NCBI GenBank assembly: GCA_023230985.1
Contig: JALNWH010000103.1
Location: forward strand, 1-6,719
Length of the DNA: 6,719 bases
Reading direction: 5' to 3'
Source of the DNA: Bacillota bacterium
GTDB lineage: Bacteria; Bacillota; Clostridia; Lutisporales; Lutisporaceae
The position numbers and the translations under genes are program-made. The first letter of the stretch is position 1, and each line of letters opens with the position of its first letter. Under the pieces are notes generated by a model that ran no database searches, was not told the origin of the DNA, and was given only the letters and a program-made list of their open reading frames with translations. This document shows positions 5,552 through 6,719 of the stretch, piece after piece.

Positions 5552-6719
5552 TTATAAGTTGAAAAATGCTTTCTTACCGGCGTATATTCCAGACTCTCCT
5601 AAAAACTCCTCTATCCTAATTAACTGATTATACTTAGCCACTCTATCTGTCCTAGAAGGTGCACCAGTCTTTATTTGGCCTGCATTAACTGCAACTACCA
5701 AGTCAGCAATAGTGACATCTTCCGTTTCACCGGATCTGTGAGAAACGACAGCAGTATAACCTGCATTATTTGCCATGCTAATTGCATCTAGTGTCTCGGT
5801 TAGGGTTCCAATCTGATTTAATTTTATTAAAATAGAATTAGCAACTCCCAAATCAATCCCTTTTTTTAATCTTTCAGTGTTTGTTACAAATAAATCGTCA
5901 CCAACTATCTGAATCTTTTCTCCTAATTTTTCTGTCATCAACTTCCACCCGTCCCAGTCTTCCTCCGCCAATCCATCTTCAATTGATATAATCGGATACC
6001 TGCTTGAAATCTCTTCATAATAAGCTACCATTTCTTCAGAATTTTTCACTACACCTTCGCCTTCCAGGTGATACTTGCCGTCATCTTTATACATTTCCGT
6101 TGCAGCAGCATCTAAAGCTATAAAGATGTCTTCTCCCGGTTTGTACTCTGATTTAATAATAGCCTCTACAATAACTTGTAAAGCCTCTTCATTAGATGTG
6201 AGGTTTGGGGCGAATCCACCTTCGTCACCAACTGATGTATTATAACCTCGTTCTTTAAGGACTTCCTTTAAATTATGAAATATTTCAGCGCACATCCTTA
6301 CGGCTTCTTTGAAACTTTCAGCCCCTGTGGGCATAATCATAAATTCTTGTATATCAACATTATTGTCTGCATGGGCTCCCCCATTTAAAATATTCATCAT
6401 TGGTACCGGTAATACCTTCGCATTGATTCCGCCTATGTAGTTTAATAAAGGGATGCCCAATTCATTTGAAGCTGCATGAGCTACAGCTAGTGAAACACCA
6501 AGTGTAGCATTGGCACCCAATTTTGATTTGTTATGTGTTCCATCCAATTCAATCAGCCTATTATCTATCCCAATCTGATCTAAAATATCCATACCAATAA
6601 TTTCTTGAGCAATAATGCTATTTACATTATTGATAGCGGTCAAAACACCTTTCCCCATATATCTATTTTTATCTTTATCTCTCAATTCTACAGCTTCAAA
6701 AGCACCTGTTGATGCACCT
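5552..6719 (-). CDS. eno: Enolase (phosphopyruvate hydratase), N-terminus cut by window edge
   Basis: Enolase converts 2-phosphoglycerate to phosphoenolpyruvate in glycolysis in the cytoplasm, using Mg2+. The reading frame continues to the window edge with GASTGAFEAVE before the LRDKDKNRY stretch, so 388 residues are visible. About 40 N-terminal residues are missing, judged against the usual length of about 430. The TTG at 6685 is an internal leucine codon, not a start. All active-site motifs are present: HADNNVDIQEFM (substrate-loop side), SVGDEGGFAPN (general acid/base glutamate), IALDAAATE, ISIEDGL and VGDDLF (the three Mg2+ ligands), LIKLNQIGT (catalytic lysine), SHRSGETED, and KTGAPSRTDRVAKYNQL near the C-terminus. 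It ends in a TAA at 5552-5554. In relatives the glycolytic genes tpiA and gpmI often lie upstream, which would be beyond the right edge (inference). Confidence 0.98.
   Translation of the reverse strand, partial: GASTGAFEAVELRDKDKNRYMGKGVLTAINNVNSIIAQEIIGMDILDQIGIDNRLIELDGTHNKSKLGANATLGVSLAVAHAASNELGIPLLNYIGGINAKVLPVPMMNILNGGAHADNNVDIQEFMIMPTGAESFKEAVRMCAEIFHNLKEVLKERGYNTSVGDEGGFAPNLTSNEEALQVIVEAIIKSEYKPGEDIFIALDAAATEMYKDDGKYHLEGEGVVKNSEEMVAYYEEISSRYPIISIEDGLAEEDWDGWKLMTEKLGEKIQIVGDDLFVTNTERLKKGIDLGVANSILIKLNQIGTLTETLDAISMANNAGYTAVVSHRSGETEDVTIADLVVAVNAGQIKTGAPSRTDRVAKYNQLIRIEEFLGESGIYAGKKAFFNL

Noticed and set aside
6683..6685. TTG as the enolase start codon
   Set aside because: The frame continues upstream with the conserved GASTGAFEAVE, so this is an internal leucine in the VELRD segment.
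1..6719. CRISPR array, tRNA, riboswitch, insertion sequence or novel defence/mobile system
   Set aside because: There are no spaced repeats, cloverleaf sequences, transposase frames or unexplained gene clusters. All long coding stretches belong to known housekeeping families apart from the Fe-S protein.

Overview
This is an AT-rich window with strong AGGAGG-type ribosome binding sites, long AT-rich intergenic stretches and gene content typical of anaerobic low-GC Firmicutes. The best guess is Clostridia or a relative such as the Tissierellia; the exact genus cannot be read from the sequence. Five protein genes are supported. Four are on the minus strand and one is on the plus strand. Two run off the window: rnr at the left edge lacks its C-terminus, and eno at the right edge lacks its N-terminus.

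Reading along the minus strand (right to left), the order is: enolase (eno, glycolysis); a 165-bp gap holding a GC-stem hairpin and a good sigma-A promoter; secG (small subunit of the SecYEG translocon); an 88-bp gap; and hppA (membrane pyrophosphatase, sequence type K+-dependent and probably Na+-pumping). A plus-strand gene for a small double-[4Fe-4S]-cluster protein then faces hppA. The two genes converge on one perfect inverted repeat that can end transcription both ways. On the other side of the Fe-S gene, a 185-bp divergent promoter region separates it from rnr (RNase R), which runs left off the window.

From general knowledge, eno-secG-rnr-smpB is a common order in Firmicutes. Here hppA and the Fe-S gene sit between secG and rnr, which suggests an insertion or rearrangement in an otherwise conserved housekeeping cluster. 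The genes do not form one pathway: they cover glycolysis, protein export, ion pumping powered by pyrophosphate, and RNA decay. The Fe-S protein is the only one without a clear function. It is often labelled 'epoxyqueuosine reductase', but it lacks much of the QueG architecture.

I saw no tRNA, rRNA, CRISPR array, insertion sequence, prophage gene or obvious novel multi-gene system. The window looks like an ordinary core-genome region with a few details worth a second look.
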